Shown here in pieces: positions 25,072 through 33,619 of a DNA stretch of 64,000 nt (its first letter is position 1; every line of letters begins with the position of its first letter). The notes beneath the pieces are model-generated. The model ran no database searches, was not told where the DNA came from, and saw only the letters and a list, made by a program, of their open reading frames with translations. The translations under genes were made by a program, and so were the position numbers. This DNA is from CAZOBJ01 sp964577825 (lineage in GTDB: Bacteria > Planctomycetota > SZUA-567 > JAFGNG01). The DNA lies in contig CAZOBJ010000003.1 of assembly GCA_964577825.1 (NCBI GenBank), positions 7,372 to 71,371 of the forward strand, written 5' to 3'.

Positions 25072-28000
25072 TTAGAGCAGGCGGCGCTGATTCCTTGTTG
25101 CAGCCAGCCGCCTGGCGCGGGCGCCGGTGGCGCCCTCCTCCTGGAGCGCCTCCTCGATCCGATCCAGGAACGGGCTGCGGCCGGGACGATAGTCGCGGCC
25201 GAACAGTCGCCGCCGCGCCGCGTGCGTGAGGTACAGGAACCGCGCCGCGCGCGTCATGCCCACGTACAGGACCCGCCGCTCCTCTTCCGGGTCCGCGGCG
25301 TCCCGCTTGAAGAGCCGGTACGGCATCAGGCCCTCCTCGCACCCGGTGACGAACACGCACGGGAACTCCAACCCCTTGGCCGCGTGCAGGGTCATCAGGG
25401 TCACCGCCTCCGCGCGCGGATCGTACGCGTCCACGCTCGCCCCGAGCGCGGCCCGCGCCAGGAATGCGGACAGGTCCGCGGCTTGAGACGCGAGAAGCAT
25501 GAGCCGCGCACGCACGGGCTCTGCACATGCGTGCCCCGCGGCCGCGCACGAGTCGAGCAGTCCCTTCACGTTCTCCGGCCAGGACGCGGCCCGCGCCAGG
25601 CCGCCGAGCGCGTCCGCGCCCACATCCCGGGCCATCGGGCTCGTCTCCAGCCGGGCGCGCAGGTACCGGCTGTCCGGACGCTGTGCAAGCCGCAGGGCGT
25701 CGAGCACGGTGCGCGCGGGCTCGGCCTCGAAGAGCGGGGTGCTGCCCACGGTCTGCCATGGGATGCTGTGGTCGGCGAAGGCCTTTTCCAGCAGCGGGAA
25801 CTGGCGCGCCGTGCGGCAAAGCACCGCGAAGTCGGCGAGGCTCGTGATCTCGGCCTCGCCCGCGCCCGAGGTCACGCCGCTGTCCATGCTGAAGAAGCGC
25901 AAACCGCCGGCAAGCGCCTCGATGGTGCGGGCCACGAACTCCGCTTCGCTGCGGTCGGTCCGGTGACGCACGATGCGCACCTGCACGCCCTGCTGGAGCC
26001 CGTCCAGCGGATCGCCGTCCGCGCGGTCCATCACGTCGTGGGACGCGCGCAGAATCCGCGCCGAGCAGCGGTAGCTCTGCCGCAGGCGGTACACGGCCGC
26101 TTCCGGATAGTCCTCCACGAACCGTTGCACGTACCGCACGTCCGCGCCCCGGAACCCGTAGATGGCCTGGTTCGGGTCGCCGATGGCGCACAGGTTCGCG
26201 TCTCTCTCCGGCGCGAGCGCGCGCACCAGACAGTACTGGGCCGCGTCGATGTCCTGGTATTCGTCCACGAGCAGATACCGCGCCGCGGCCCGCCACCGCG
26301 CCCACAGCCCGTCGTCCGCCTCCAGCGCGCGCACGGCCCCGGGGACGAGGTCATCGAGGTCAAACGCATCTTCCGCGCGCAGGGCCGCCTCGTAGCGAGA
26401 CGCGAGGTCGGCGAGCTCCGGCGGCGCGTTTGCCTTGCCGCAGGCCACGGCCTGCTTGTGCTCGCGTAGCCGTCGGCTCGCGCGCGCGGCCGCGCGCGCG
26501 GACAGGCCCAGGGACTGCGCAAGCACTCGTCGGCGGTCGTCCTCGGTGAAGAGGAGCGGCCGCGCCGTGCGGCCCGTGCGATCCGTGGCCTCGGCCAGGA
26601 TCGCCAAGCCGAGCGAATGAAAGGTGAGCACCCGGGGCACCGCGCCTCCGGAGACGCCCAAGAGGCGCCTCAGCCGCGCGCGCATCTCCTCGGCGGCCTT
26701 GTTCGTAAAGGTGACCGCCACGATCTCGTCCGGACGAACGCCTTGCTCGCCCATGAGGTGCGCCACGCGGCAGGCCAGGGTGTGGGTCTTGCCCGTACCG
26801 GGCCCCGCGAGCACGAGGGCCGGGCCGGTGGCGTGGGTGGCGGCCTGGCGCTGCTGGGGGTTGAGCCCGGCGAGCAGGTCCCCCCCGTCCCGGTCGCGCG
26901 CCCCGCTGGGCGCGGATGGAGAACCGGCGCCCGCTCGCACGCGCGCCGCATGCTCGCGCAGTCCCTGGCACGCGGTCAGGTCCAGGGCCAAGACCGGCCG
27001 GGCGGGCAGGTCGCTCGGCGTGGCCGTAGGTGCGGCGAACAGGGCGTTCTCCCTGGCGTGGCGCAGGGAGGCCACCTCGCCCTCCGCGAACGCGCGCACC
27101 ACACCGTACTCGCCGTCATACCCCTCCTCGATGCGCACGGTGCGCGCGCGCATGCGGCGGATCGCCTCGGCGAGCATGAGGTCGCCCGCGGCCTCGGGCG
27201 GCCGATCCAAGAGAAGGGCGCACTCCGGCCCGCCTGCGGCCACGGCGCGCGCATACGCCCGGGCCACGGTCCGGGTGGCCCGGCCCTTGCCCGTGATCTC
27301 GGCGAGCAGCTCCTTGAGCGGAATGATCGAGCGGAAGGGGTGCCGGTTGGGCCGCTCGTCCAGGTCTGCGCGGTCGGCGAGCTGCGCCACGCGATAGAGC
27401 ACCCCCAGGGTGACGGGCTTGCCGCACACCGGGCAGATGCCGCCTCGGCGGAGGGTCTGTTGCGGGTTCCAGCGCACCCCGCACTTGCGGTGGCCGTCGT
27501 AGTGGTACTTGCCCTCCTGGGGAAACAGGTCGATCGTACCCAGGAAGCGCTCTGGGTCGCCCGTGCGCAGCGCGGAGATGATGTCCGGGTAGGAGAGCCC
27601 GGTGTCAAGCACGTTCGCGTTGCGCGCCATGCGCTCCGGCGAGTGCGCGTCCGAGTTCGAAAGCAGCGTATACCCGTCCAGGAACCGGCACGCCCACAAC
27701 ATAGGCGCGTCCGCGGACAGGCCCGTCTCCACGGCGTGCACGTGGCCGGCCAGGTCCCGGAAGCACTCGTCGATCGAGTCGAACCCCGACTTGGACCCGA
27801 GCGCCGAGAACCACGGGGTCCACACGTGCGCGGGCACGAAGAGCGCCTCGGGCGCGGCCTCCAGCACGAGCTCCAACAGGTCCCGGCTGTCCAGGCCCAG
27901 AATCGGCCGTCCGTCCGAGGTCAGGTTCGCGCCCAAGGCCTCCAGGCGCGCGCAGATGCGCTCCACGGACGCGAAGTCGGGCGCGAGAACCAGGTTGTGC

Positions 28001-28320
28001 ACCTTGCGGACCCGGTCGCCGCGCTTGTACACGTTGCTGATTTCCGCGGTGAGCAGGAACCGCACCGGCGCCAGGGCAGCGCCCGGCGGGGCCGGGTCGC
28101 CGTCCACGCGCAACGCGGGCTTGAGCGCGAACAGGCCTTCCTCGGCCGGATCGAGCTTGTCGCGCAGCTCCGCGAGCCAGCCCGGATGGGTGAAGTCGCC
28201 CGTGCCCACCACGGTCACGCCCTTGATGCGCGCCCATCGGTCGAGCTGCTCGGGCACGAGCTCCTTGCTCGTGGCCACGGAGAAGTGGCTGTGCAGATGC
28301 AGGTCCGCGATGAATCGCAC
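25072..28320 (-). CDS. PHP-domain nuclease (EndoQ-like) fused to a UvrD/Rep helicase
   Basis: 1082 residues in two parts. The first 400 or so are a PHP phosphoesterase domain: FIADLHLHSHFSVATS and GTGDFTHPGW (metal-binding His/Asp), then a zinc-ribbon-like KCGVRW...CPVCGKP, as in the TIGR00375/endonuclease Q family, which cuts DNA at deaminated bases. From about 480 onward there is a superfamily 1A helicase: Q motif NPQQRQAA, Walker A AGPGTGKTHTL, VTFTNKAAEEM, DEYQDID (motif II), GDPNQAIYGFRGAD, LMTLHAAKGLEFP and RVLYVGMTRA. Fusion suggests incision followed by unwinding in repair of deaminated bases. The start is GTG at 28320 directly before the PHP motif; longer starts up to 28362 exist. 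A promoter is seen upstream. Confidence 0.9.
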   Translation of the reverse strand: MRFIADLHLHSHFSVATSKELVPEQLDRWARIKGVTVVGTGDFTHPGWLAELRDKLDPAEEGLFALKPALRVDGDPAPPGAALAPVRFLLTAEISNVYKRGDRVRKVHNLVLAPDFASVERICARLEALGANLTSDGRPILGLDSRDLLELVLEAAPEALFVPAHVWTPWFSALGSKSGFDSIDECFRDLAGHVHAVETGLSADAPMLWACRFLDGYTLLSNSDAHSPERMARNANVLDTGLSYPDIISALRTGDPERFLGTIDLFPQEGKYHYDGHRKCGVRWNPQQTLRRGGICPVCGKPVTLGVLYRVAQLADRADLDERPNRHPFRSIIPLKELLAEITGKGRATRTVARAYARAVAAGGPECALLLDRPPEAAGDLMLAEAIRRMRARTVRIEEGYDGEYGVVRAFAEGEVASLRHARENALFAAPTATPSDLPARPVLALDLTACQGLREHAARVRAGAGSPSAPSGARDRDGGDLLAGLNPQQRQAATHATGPALVLAGPGTGKTHTLACRVAHLMGEQGVRPDEIVAVTFTNKAAEEMRARLRRLLGVSGGAVPRVLTFHSLGLAILAEATDRTGRTARPLLFTEDDRRRVLAQSLGLSARAAARASRRLREHKQAVACGKANAPPELADLASRYEAALRAEDAFDLDDLVPGAVRALEADDGLWARWRAAARYLLVDEYQDIDAAQYCLVRALAPERDANLCAIGDPNQAIYGFRGADVRYVQRFVEDYPEAAVYRLRQSYRCSARILRASHDVMDRADGDPLDGLQQGVQVRIVRHRTDRSEAEFVARTIEALAGGLRFFSMDSGVTSGAGEAEITSLADFAVLCRTARQFPLLEKAFADHSIPWQTVGSTPLFEAEPARTVLDALRLAQRPDSRYLRARLETSPMARDVGADALGGLARAASWPENVKGLLDSCAAAGHACAEPVRARLMLLASQAADLSAFLARAALGASVDAYDPRAEAVTLMTLHAAKGLEFPCVFVTGCEEGLMPYRLFKRDAADPEEERRVLYVGMTRAARFLYLTHAARRRLFGRDYRPGRSPFLDRIEEALQEEGATGARARRLAATRNQRRLL

Positions 28321-28377
28321 GCCAGAGGCCCCTTGGCTCGTGCGGACGGTCGTCAACCGCAACCGAAAATCGCGCGT

Positions 28378-28406
28378 ATTCTACGCCCCCGCCGCCTGTC
28401 CGGCAA
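28378..28406 (-). promoter_or_regulatory. Sigma70-type promoter of the PHP-helicase gene
   Basis: On the minus strand: TTGCCG (28406-28401), 17 bases, TAGAAT (28383-28378). The predicted leader is about 50 bases. Confidence 0.65.
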
Positions 28407-28590
28407 GGGGCGCGGATGCGACACGGCGCTTGCGGGGCCGGTCGGTGTGTTGAGTTCGCCTGAGAGGCCACCGATCCGGGTAGGAGGGCGCGTGCTTGAC
28501 AGGGGCGCGCGATTGTGCCAGGGTCGGCTGTATTCCATGCCGTGCGCAACGGCATGGATAGACCGAACAGGCCGCAAGCGGGGCCCACTC

Positions 28591-30051
28591 ATGAGCGAAC
28601 AGGTGTTGCTCGCCATCGACCGCAGCCAGTTCGAGGACATCGAAGGCCTTTCCCTGAGCCTGTGCGAGCCGGCCAAGGACCCCGACAACCCGATCCTGCG
28701 CCGGGACGAGCCCGCGGGCCCCGACGCGCACCTCGCCCACTTCAACGGCACGATCCTCCGGGACGGCGGCCGCTACCGCCTGTGGTACGCGGCCGCGTCC
28801 GCGCCTCCGGGCAGGGATCAGCAACGCTGGCCCCTGCGCGCGGCCTATGCAGAGAGCCCGGACGGGCGCACCTGGCACAAGCCGCGCCTGGGCCTGCGCC
28901 CGTTCCGCGGAAGCCGGGACAACAATCTGGTCGCCGGGCTGCCGGACAACTCGGAGTGCATCGACATCCTGCGCGAGGCGGACGGCACGTACCGCGCCGT
29001 GGTCATGCGCATCAACGGCCTGCGCGAAGAGCACCTCGACCCGGTCCTGCGCAAGGGCGCACGGAGCGGGATCCCCAAGCCCGCGTTCATGGGCATCGCG
29101 CACAGCGAAGACGGGCTGCGGTGGTCGTTCCGCGAGCCAGAGCGGCCCGCCATCCTGGAGAAGCTGGAGACCGCGCGGCTGCTCAAGATCGGGGACCTCT
29201 ACATCCTCAACGGACAGCAGACGAGCCCCTGGGCCCTGAACCCCCGCCACGGCGGCCGAGCGGTGGGCTTTTTCGCTTCCCGAGACCTCGTCACCTGGGA
29301 GAAGCTGCCGGTCAGCTACGAGCACCAAGACGTGCAGACCCATGTGGGCATTGCGCCGCTCGCGTGCTACAGCGGCACCTGGGTAGGACTGGTGGGCCGG
29401 TTCCAGTCCGCGTTCGAGACCCCGGACCAGCACTTCGAGCTGGCCCTGGTCGTGTCGCGCGACGGTGTGCATTGGACCGAGCCCGTGCCGTGTACGCCCT
29501 TCATCCGCCGGGGCCCGGTGGGCGCATGGGACTTTGGCGGCGTTCTACAGGGCAAGGGGCTCATCGAACAGGGCGACGAGGCCCTGCTCTATTACGGGGG
29601 CAACGACCACGGCAACTCCGCCCGGTTCGCGCATACGGCCATCGGCCGCGTGCGCTTTCCCGTGCATCGGTACGGGTACCTGGGTCTGCACGTGGCGTGG
29701 GGATTCTTCGAGGATCGGCCGCAGCCCCGGGAAGGGACCTGCACCACGCGGCTCCTCGACCCGCCCGAGGATACGCGTGCGGTCTCGGTTGCGCTCAACG
29801 CCGCAAATCTGGGTGAGGACCGTGTCCTGCGGGCCGAGCTTGTCGACGAGGCGGGCCGCACCATCGAAGGGTGTGCGCGTGGGGACTGCGTCCCGCTCGC
29901 CCGAGACGGCGTGCGCGTGCCGGTCGTCTGGCGGGGCCGAGAGGTCGTCGAGCGCACGGGCGCGATCCGCGTGCGCGTGCACTTGCGCGGCGGCCGGTTC
30001 CGGGAGGAGTCGCCCCGGCTCTACGCGGTGCGGGTCGAGTGGAAGACCTGA
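28591..30051 (+). CDS. Five-bladed beta-propeller protein, GH32/GH43/GH130-like
   Basis: 486 residues with repeating W/G/D blades: GGRYRLWYAAAS, YAESPDGRTWHKPRLG, GIAHSEDGLRWSF, GFFASRDLVTWEKLP, VVSRDGVHWTEP. The SxDGxxW motif repeated four to five times is the signature of glycoside-hydrolase clans with five-bladed propellers. A beta-sandwich-like C-terminal domain (about 370-486) follows. There is no signal peptide, so it probably acts in the cytoplasm on oligosaccharides or as a phosphorylase. Catalytic acids cannot be assigned safely. The ATG at 28591 has no strong SD; the very long upstream frame is the shadow of the helicase gene. It is divergent from the helicase. Confidence 0.75.
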   Translation: MSEQVLLAIDRSQFEDIEGLSLSLCEPAKDPDNPILRRDEPAGPDAHLAHFNGTILRDGGRYRLWYAAASAPPGRDQQRWPLRAAYAESPDGRTWHKPRLGLRPFRGSRDNNLVAGLPDNSECIDILREADGTYRAVVMRINGLREEHLDPVLRKGARSGIPKPAFMGIAHSEDGLRWSFREPERPAILEKLETARLLKIGDLYILNGQQTSPWALNPRHGGRAVGFFASRDLVTWEKLPVSYEHQDVQTHVGIAPLACYSGTWVGLVGRFQSAFETPDQHFELALVVSRDGVHWTEPVPCTPFIRRGPVGAWDFGGVLQGKGLIEQGDEALLYYGGNDHGNSARFAHTAIGRVRFPVHRYGYLGLHVAWGFFEDRPQPREGTCTTRLLDPPEDTRAVSVALNAANLGEDRVLRAELVDEAGRTIEGCARGDCVPLARDGVRVPVVWRGREVVERTGAIRVRVHLRGGRFREESPRLYAVRVEWKT

Positions 30052-30137
30052 GGGTCGCGTCCGGCGGCTGCCGCGCTCATCTCACGCGGTTCCGGCCAGA
30101 CCCAGGCGCAGTCCTACTGACGTGCCCGGGCCCGCGC

Positions 30138-31049
30138 TCAGAACCTCGTGCCCGCATCGGGCGCGATGCCCGCGTCTTCGAGCCGGCGCTCCACGCGCCC
30201 GCGCGCCGCATGGTCGTCGGGCGCCGCGCCCAGGTACCGGCGGTAATGGAGCGCAGCCTGCTCGCGGTCGCCCAGGTGGTCCCACAGCAGGTCCGCCAGA
30301 AAGAGATGCGCCTCCGGGTGCTGGGGCGCCTTCTGTAGCGCGGCGCGCAGGTAGCTCTCCGCGTCCAGGTACCGCTGAGTGCGCAGCTCGCACAGGGCCA
30401 GCCGGAAATAGACCTCCGGGTTGTCCGGGTCGTCGCGCAGCGTAGCGATGAAGCTCTGCCGCGCGGGCTCGGGCAGGTCGAGCTCCAGGAAGCAGCACCC
30501 CTCCATGAAACGCGCCTCGGTGTAGGAGGACTTCAGCCGCAGGGCCTGCTGAAAGTACTCGAGCGCGCGCCGGTAGTCCTCGCGCTTGTCGCGGTCCTTG
30601 GCGGGGAGGAAGTAGTACGCGCGGCCCAGCATGTAGGCCGCGTGGGCGCTGGTGTTGTCCAGGCGAAAGGCCCGCTGTAGCGGGGAAACGGCCTCCTGTT
30701 CGCGGTCCTGGTGGAAGAGGGCGCTCCCGAGCACCAGCCACGCGGGCGCGAATCCGCTGTCCAGGTACGTGGCCTTGCGCGCGTTCTCCTCGGCGGCCAT
30801 GTACAGCCCGCGGTCGAGGTACGTCAGCGCCACGCGGAAGTGCGCCTGCGGGCTGCGGGGCTTGAGCTGCACCGCGCGCTTGAACCGCGCCAGCGCGCGC
30901 GCGTTCTGTCCCTCCCGAGCGAACCGCGCGCCCTCGCGCATGGCGGTGCGGTACTCGCGCTCGGTCTGCGCCAGATCCCCGTCGGCCGCGCACACCGCGC
31001 TGCCGAAGAGCATCCCCGTCAGCGTGACCGTCATCAGAATCGCGCGCAT
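30138..31049 (-). CDS. Secreted TPR-repeat protein
   Basis: 303 residues. Signal peptide to about residue 22 (MRAILMTVTLTGMLF...CAA). At least six TPR units fill the rest: GQNARALARFKRAVQLKPRS, DRGLYMAAEENARKATYLDS, DREQEAVSPLQRAFRLDNTS, DYRRALEYFQQALRLKSSYT, EVYFRLALCELRTQRYLDAE. It is likely a periplasmic or outer-membrane-attached scaffold. The start at 31049 follows GCGGAGGACCC and lies 40 bases from a consensus promoter. It is downstream of the CHASE2-cyclase gene on the same strand but has its own promoter. It converges with the propeller gene. Confidence 0.82.
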   Translation of the reverse strand: MRAILMTVTLTGMLFGSAVCAADGDLAQTEREYRTAMREGARFAREGQNARALARFKRAVQLKPRSPQAHFRVALTYLDRGLYMAAEENARKATYLDSGFAPAWLVLGSALFHQDREQEAVSPLQRAFRLDNTSAHAAYMLGRAYYFLPAKDRDKREDYRRALEYFQQALRLKSSYTEARFMEGCCFLELDLPEPARQSFIATLRDDPDNPEVYFRLALCELRTQRYLDAESYLRAALQKAPQHPEAHLFLADLLWDHLGDREQAALHYRRYLGAAPDDHAARGRVERRLEDAGIAPDAGTRF

Positions 31050-31088
31050 GGGTCCTCCGCGCACACAGACCTCCTCACAGCCCACGCC

Positions 31089-31117
31089 ATTGTAGCCTGC
31101 GCGCCCCGGCCCTGCAA
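31089..31117 (-). promoter_or_regulatory. Sigma70-type promoter of the TPR gene
   Basis: On the minus strand: TTGCAG (31117-31112), 17 bases, TACAAT (31094-31089). Confidence 0.75.
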
Positions 31118-31134
31118 TGCCCGGGACCAGGGGC

Positions 31135-33525
31135 CTACTTGGTCGTGAAGGTGGTCACCCCGTCCCAGTCCGGGCCCGGGGGCTCGCGCAGGAAGGTCTC
31201 GATGCGCTCCAGGTACACGTCGTACAGCCGCGCGGGACGGCGCTCGCGCAGGACCAGGATCTTCTCTCTGGCCTGGTCGAAGCGCCGGGCCTGGTAGTCG
31301 GCGAACGCGGCCTCGAAGGCGGCCACCTCGGCGCGCACCTCGTCCGAGGGCGGGCCCTCGCAGATGAGCTCGTAGATGGCGCTGGGCTCCTCCTTGCCCT
31401 TGACCCGCACCTTGTCCAGGAGCCGGCAGAAGAACCGGTCGCTCAGGGCCGCGCGGGTGGACTCGCTCAGGATGATGTCCACCTTGTACTCCTTGGTCGC
31501 GCCCTCCAGGCGGCTGCCCAGGTTCACGTTGTCGCCCATGACCGTGTAGTCGAACCGGGTGTCGCTTCCCATGTTGCCCACGCTCATCTGGCCGGTGTTG
31601 AGCCCGATCCCGATGCGCACGGTGGGCAGCCCCCGCGCGTCCCAGTCGCCCTGCATGGCGTGCAGGGTTTCCATCATGCGCAGCGCCGCCCGGGCCGCGT
31701 TGGCCGCATGGTCCGGGTCGTCGAGGGGCGCGTTCCAGAAGGCCATGATCTCGTCGCCCACGAACTTATCCACCGTGCCGCGCGTCTGCATCACGATGTC
31801 GGCCATGGGCGTGAGGTACTCGTTGAGGAAGGTGGCCAGCTCCTCGGCGGTCATCTTCTCCGAAATGCTGGTGAAGCTGCGGATGTCGCTGAACAGGATC
31901 GTGAGCTCCTTCTGCTCGCCCTTCAGCGACAGCCGGTCCGGGTCGGCCACGAGCTGCTCCACGAGCGCGGGCGAGAGGTACGTGGAGAACGCCCCCTGGA
32001 TGAACCGTTTCTTGCGACCCTCGAAGAAGTAGTTGAGCACGGTCACCGTCACGAACACGGCGAGGACGCTCACGATCGGGAAGGAGATGGTGAGCACCAG
32101 GTGCTCCTCGAACATGAGGTGGTACCCCAACAGCACGATGCCCACGAACATGGCCACCAGGAACACCGCGCCCAGGAGCGGGCGCGCGTACGCGCCCACC
32201 AGGGCCGTCACAATACCCGCGACCAGGATGAACACGAGCTCCGCCGACCACGCCCACGCGGGCTCGCGCAGCATGTCGCCCTCCAGGATGTTGTCGGCCA
32301 CGTTCGCGTGCACCTCCACGCCGGGGCATCCCTCGTCGAAGGGCGTGGACCGCAGGTCCAGGAGGCCGCCCGCGCTGGAGCCGAGCAGCACGTGCTTGCC
32401 CCGGATGCGCTCCGGGGACACGTCGCCCTGGAGCATGTCCGCGGCCGGGATGTAGTCGAAGGTGCGCGCCGGGCCGCGGAAGTTCACGTACATGCGGCCG
32501 ATCTCGTCGGTGGGCACGTACAGCTCGCCGCTCGATCCGTGCCCGGGGTCCGTCGACCGGGTGTTCACCGGAATCCGGATCCCGGTCACGCCCAGCTCGT
32601 CCATCTCCACCGTGCCCGAGGCGCGCTCTCCCCCCAGCGCCAGGCGCAGCATCTGGAGCGGCAGGGACGGGTACAGGTTGTCCTGGAACTCCCACACGAG
32701 GGGCACGCGCCGGATGGTGCCCGCCAGCATGGTGGACGGGTTGAAGGACCCGCTTCGCTCCATGGCCGCGTCGGCCAGCACGGGGATGTTCAGGATCGGG
32801 CGATAGGGCACCACGCCCAGCTTCTGGAAGGGCGAGTCCTCGATGGCCTGCTCGCCTCCGCGGGCCACGAACACGCCCGCGCCGTAGGGCACGTCGAACT
32901 CGTCGAAGAGCCCGTCGTCCTCGAGCTGCCAGAAGTACCCGAGCACCACGCGCGGGCAGTCCTCCACGAACGCGGCGAGCACCGCGTCGTGGTCGAGATA
33001 CCGAACCGCCGGCGCCTCGGGGTCGACCTTGGGGCCCAGGGCCGCGCGGAACGCGTCCAGCAACTCGTCCACCCGGGCCATGTCCAGGTCGTCGGGCACG
33101 GGCACGCCGCCGCCGACCAGCCCGTTGATCCGCGGGAGCGCGTACTTGAGCGAGCTGCGGTCGGGCTCCGCGAACACGATGTCGAGGCCAATCGCCCTGG
33201 GCTCGCAGGCGTCCACCTCGCGCAGGAGCTTTGCCACCACGTCGCGCGGCCAGGGCCACTGCCCCAGCTCGGCGAGGCTGGGCTCGTCGATGTCCACGAC
33301 CACCACGGACAGCTCGTGGCGCGGGCGGGGGTCGGGCCCGCGCATCTTGAACATGGCGTCGCGCGCGCGGTCGTCCACCGCGTGCACGAACTCGGTCACC
33401 GGCCGGGGCGTCCAGTGCAGGGGGGCGCGCGGATGGAGGGTCACCGAAAGGACGGCAATGAGCAGTCCGACTTTGAAGGGGCTCGGCCCGAGCACGGCCG
33501 CGGCCACACGGCGCAACCCGTTCAC
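31135..33525 (-). CDS. CHASE2-domain adenylate/guanylate cyclase
   Basis: 796-residue membrane receptor that makes a cyclic nucleotide. The N-terminal segment (about 18-34) and an extracytoplasmic CHASE2 sensor (about 40-410, with SVVVVDIDEPSLAELGQWPW and RAIGLDIVFAEPDRSS) are followed by three closely spaced membrane helices (about 423-491). The class III cyclase domain (about 540-720) has the metal Asp in LFSDIRSFTSISEKM and the second Asp in FVGDEIMAFWN. The transition-state region is VMGDNVNLGSRLEGATK. Whether it makes cAMP or cGMP cannot be decided. A helical tail follows. It is downstream of the FecR surface-protein gene, separated by a terminator-like hairpin. CHASE2 ligands are generally unknown. 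Confidence 0.93.
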   Translation of the reverse strand: MNGLRRVAAAVLGPSPFKVGLLIAVLSVTLHPRAPLHWTPRPVTEFVHAVDDRARDAMFKMRGPDPRPRHELSVVVVDIDEPSLAELGQWPWPRDVVAKLLREVDACEPRAIGLDIVFAEPDRSSLKYALPRINGLVGGGVPVPDDLDMARVDELLDAFRAALGPKVDPEAPAVRYLDHDAVLAAFVEDCPRVVLGYFWQLEDDGLFDEFDVPYGAGVFVARGGEQAIEDSPFQKLGVVPYRPILNIPVLADAAMERSGSFNPSTMLAGTIRRVPLVWEFQDNLYPSLPLQMLRLALGGERASGTVEMDELGVTGIRIPVNTRSTDPGHGSSGELYVPTDEIGRMYVNFRGPARTFDYIPAADMLQGDVSPERIRGKHVLLGSSAGGLLDLRSTPFDEGCPGVEVHANVADNILEGDMLREPAWAWSAELVFILVAGIVTALVGAYARPLLGAVFLVAMFVGIVLLGYHLMFEEHLVLTISFPIVSVLAVFVTVTVLNYFFEGRKKRFIQGAFSTYLSPALVEQLVADPDRLSLKGEQKELTILFSDIRSFTSISEKMTAEELATFLNEYLTPMADIVMQTRGTVDKFVGDEIMAFWNAPLDDPDHAANAARAALRMMETLHAMQGDWDARGLPTVRIGIGLNTGQMSVGNMGSDTRFDYTVMGDNVNLGSRLEGATKEYKVDIILSESTRAALSDRFFCRLLDKVRVKGKEEPSAIYELICEGPPSDEVRAEVAAFEAAFADYQARRFDQAREKILVLRERRPARLYDVYLERIETFLREPPGPDWDGVTTFTTK

Positions 33526-33557
33526 CGCTCACGCCCCTTTCCAAGAACCGCTCGTCA

Positions 33558-33588
33558 AGAAAACGGGGAGACGCGTACGCCTCCCCGT
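33558..33588 (-). terminator. Intrinsic terminator or attenuator between the FecR gene and the cyclase gene
   Basis: On the minus strand an 8-bp stem ACGGGGAG/CTCCCCGT (33588-33581 with 33570-33563) encloses a 10-base loop and is followed by TTTCTT. It lies 32 bases after the FecR gene stop and 33 bases before the cyclase start. Confidence 0.75.
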
Positions 33589-33619
33589 GGTCCGTGCGTG
33601 CCTGCTTCGAACCGGCGGA

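Noticed and set aside
26617..28590. Plus-strand open frame running into the propeller gene
   Set aside because: It is the mirror of the PHP-UvrD helicase, which has all motifs on the other strand. The propeller protein begins at 28591.
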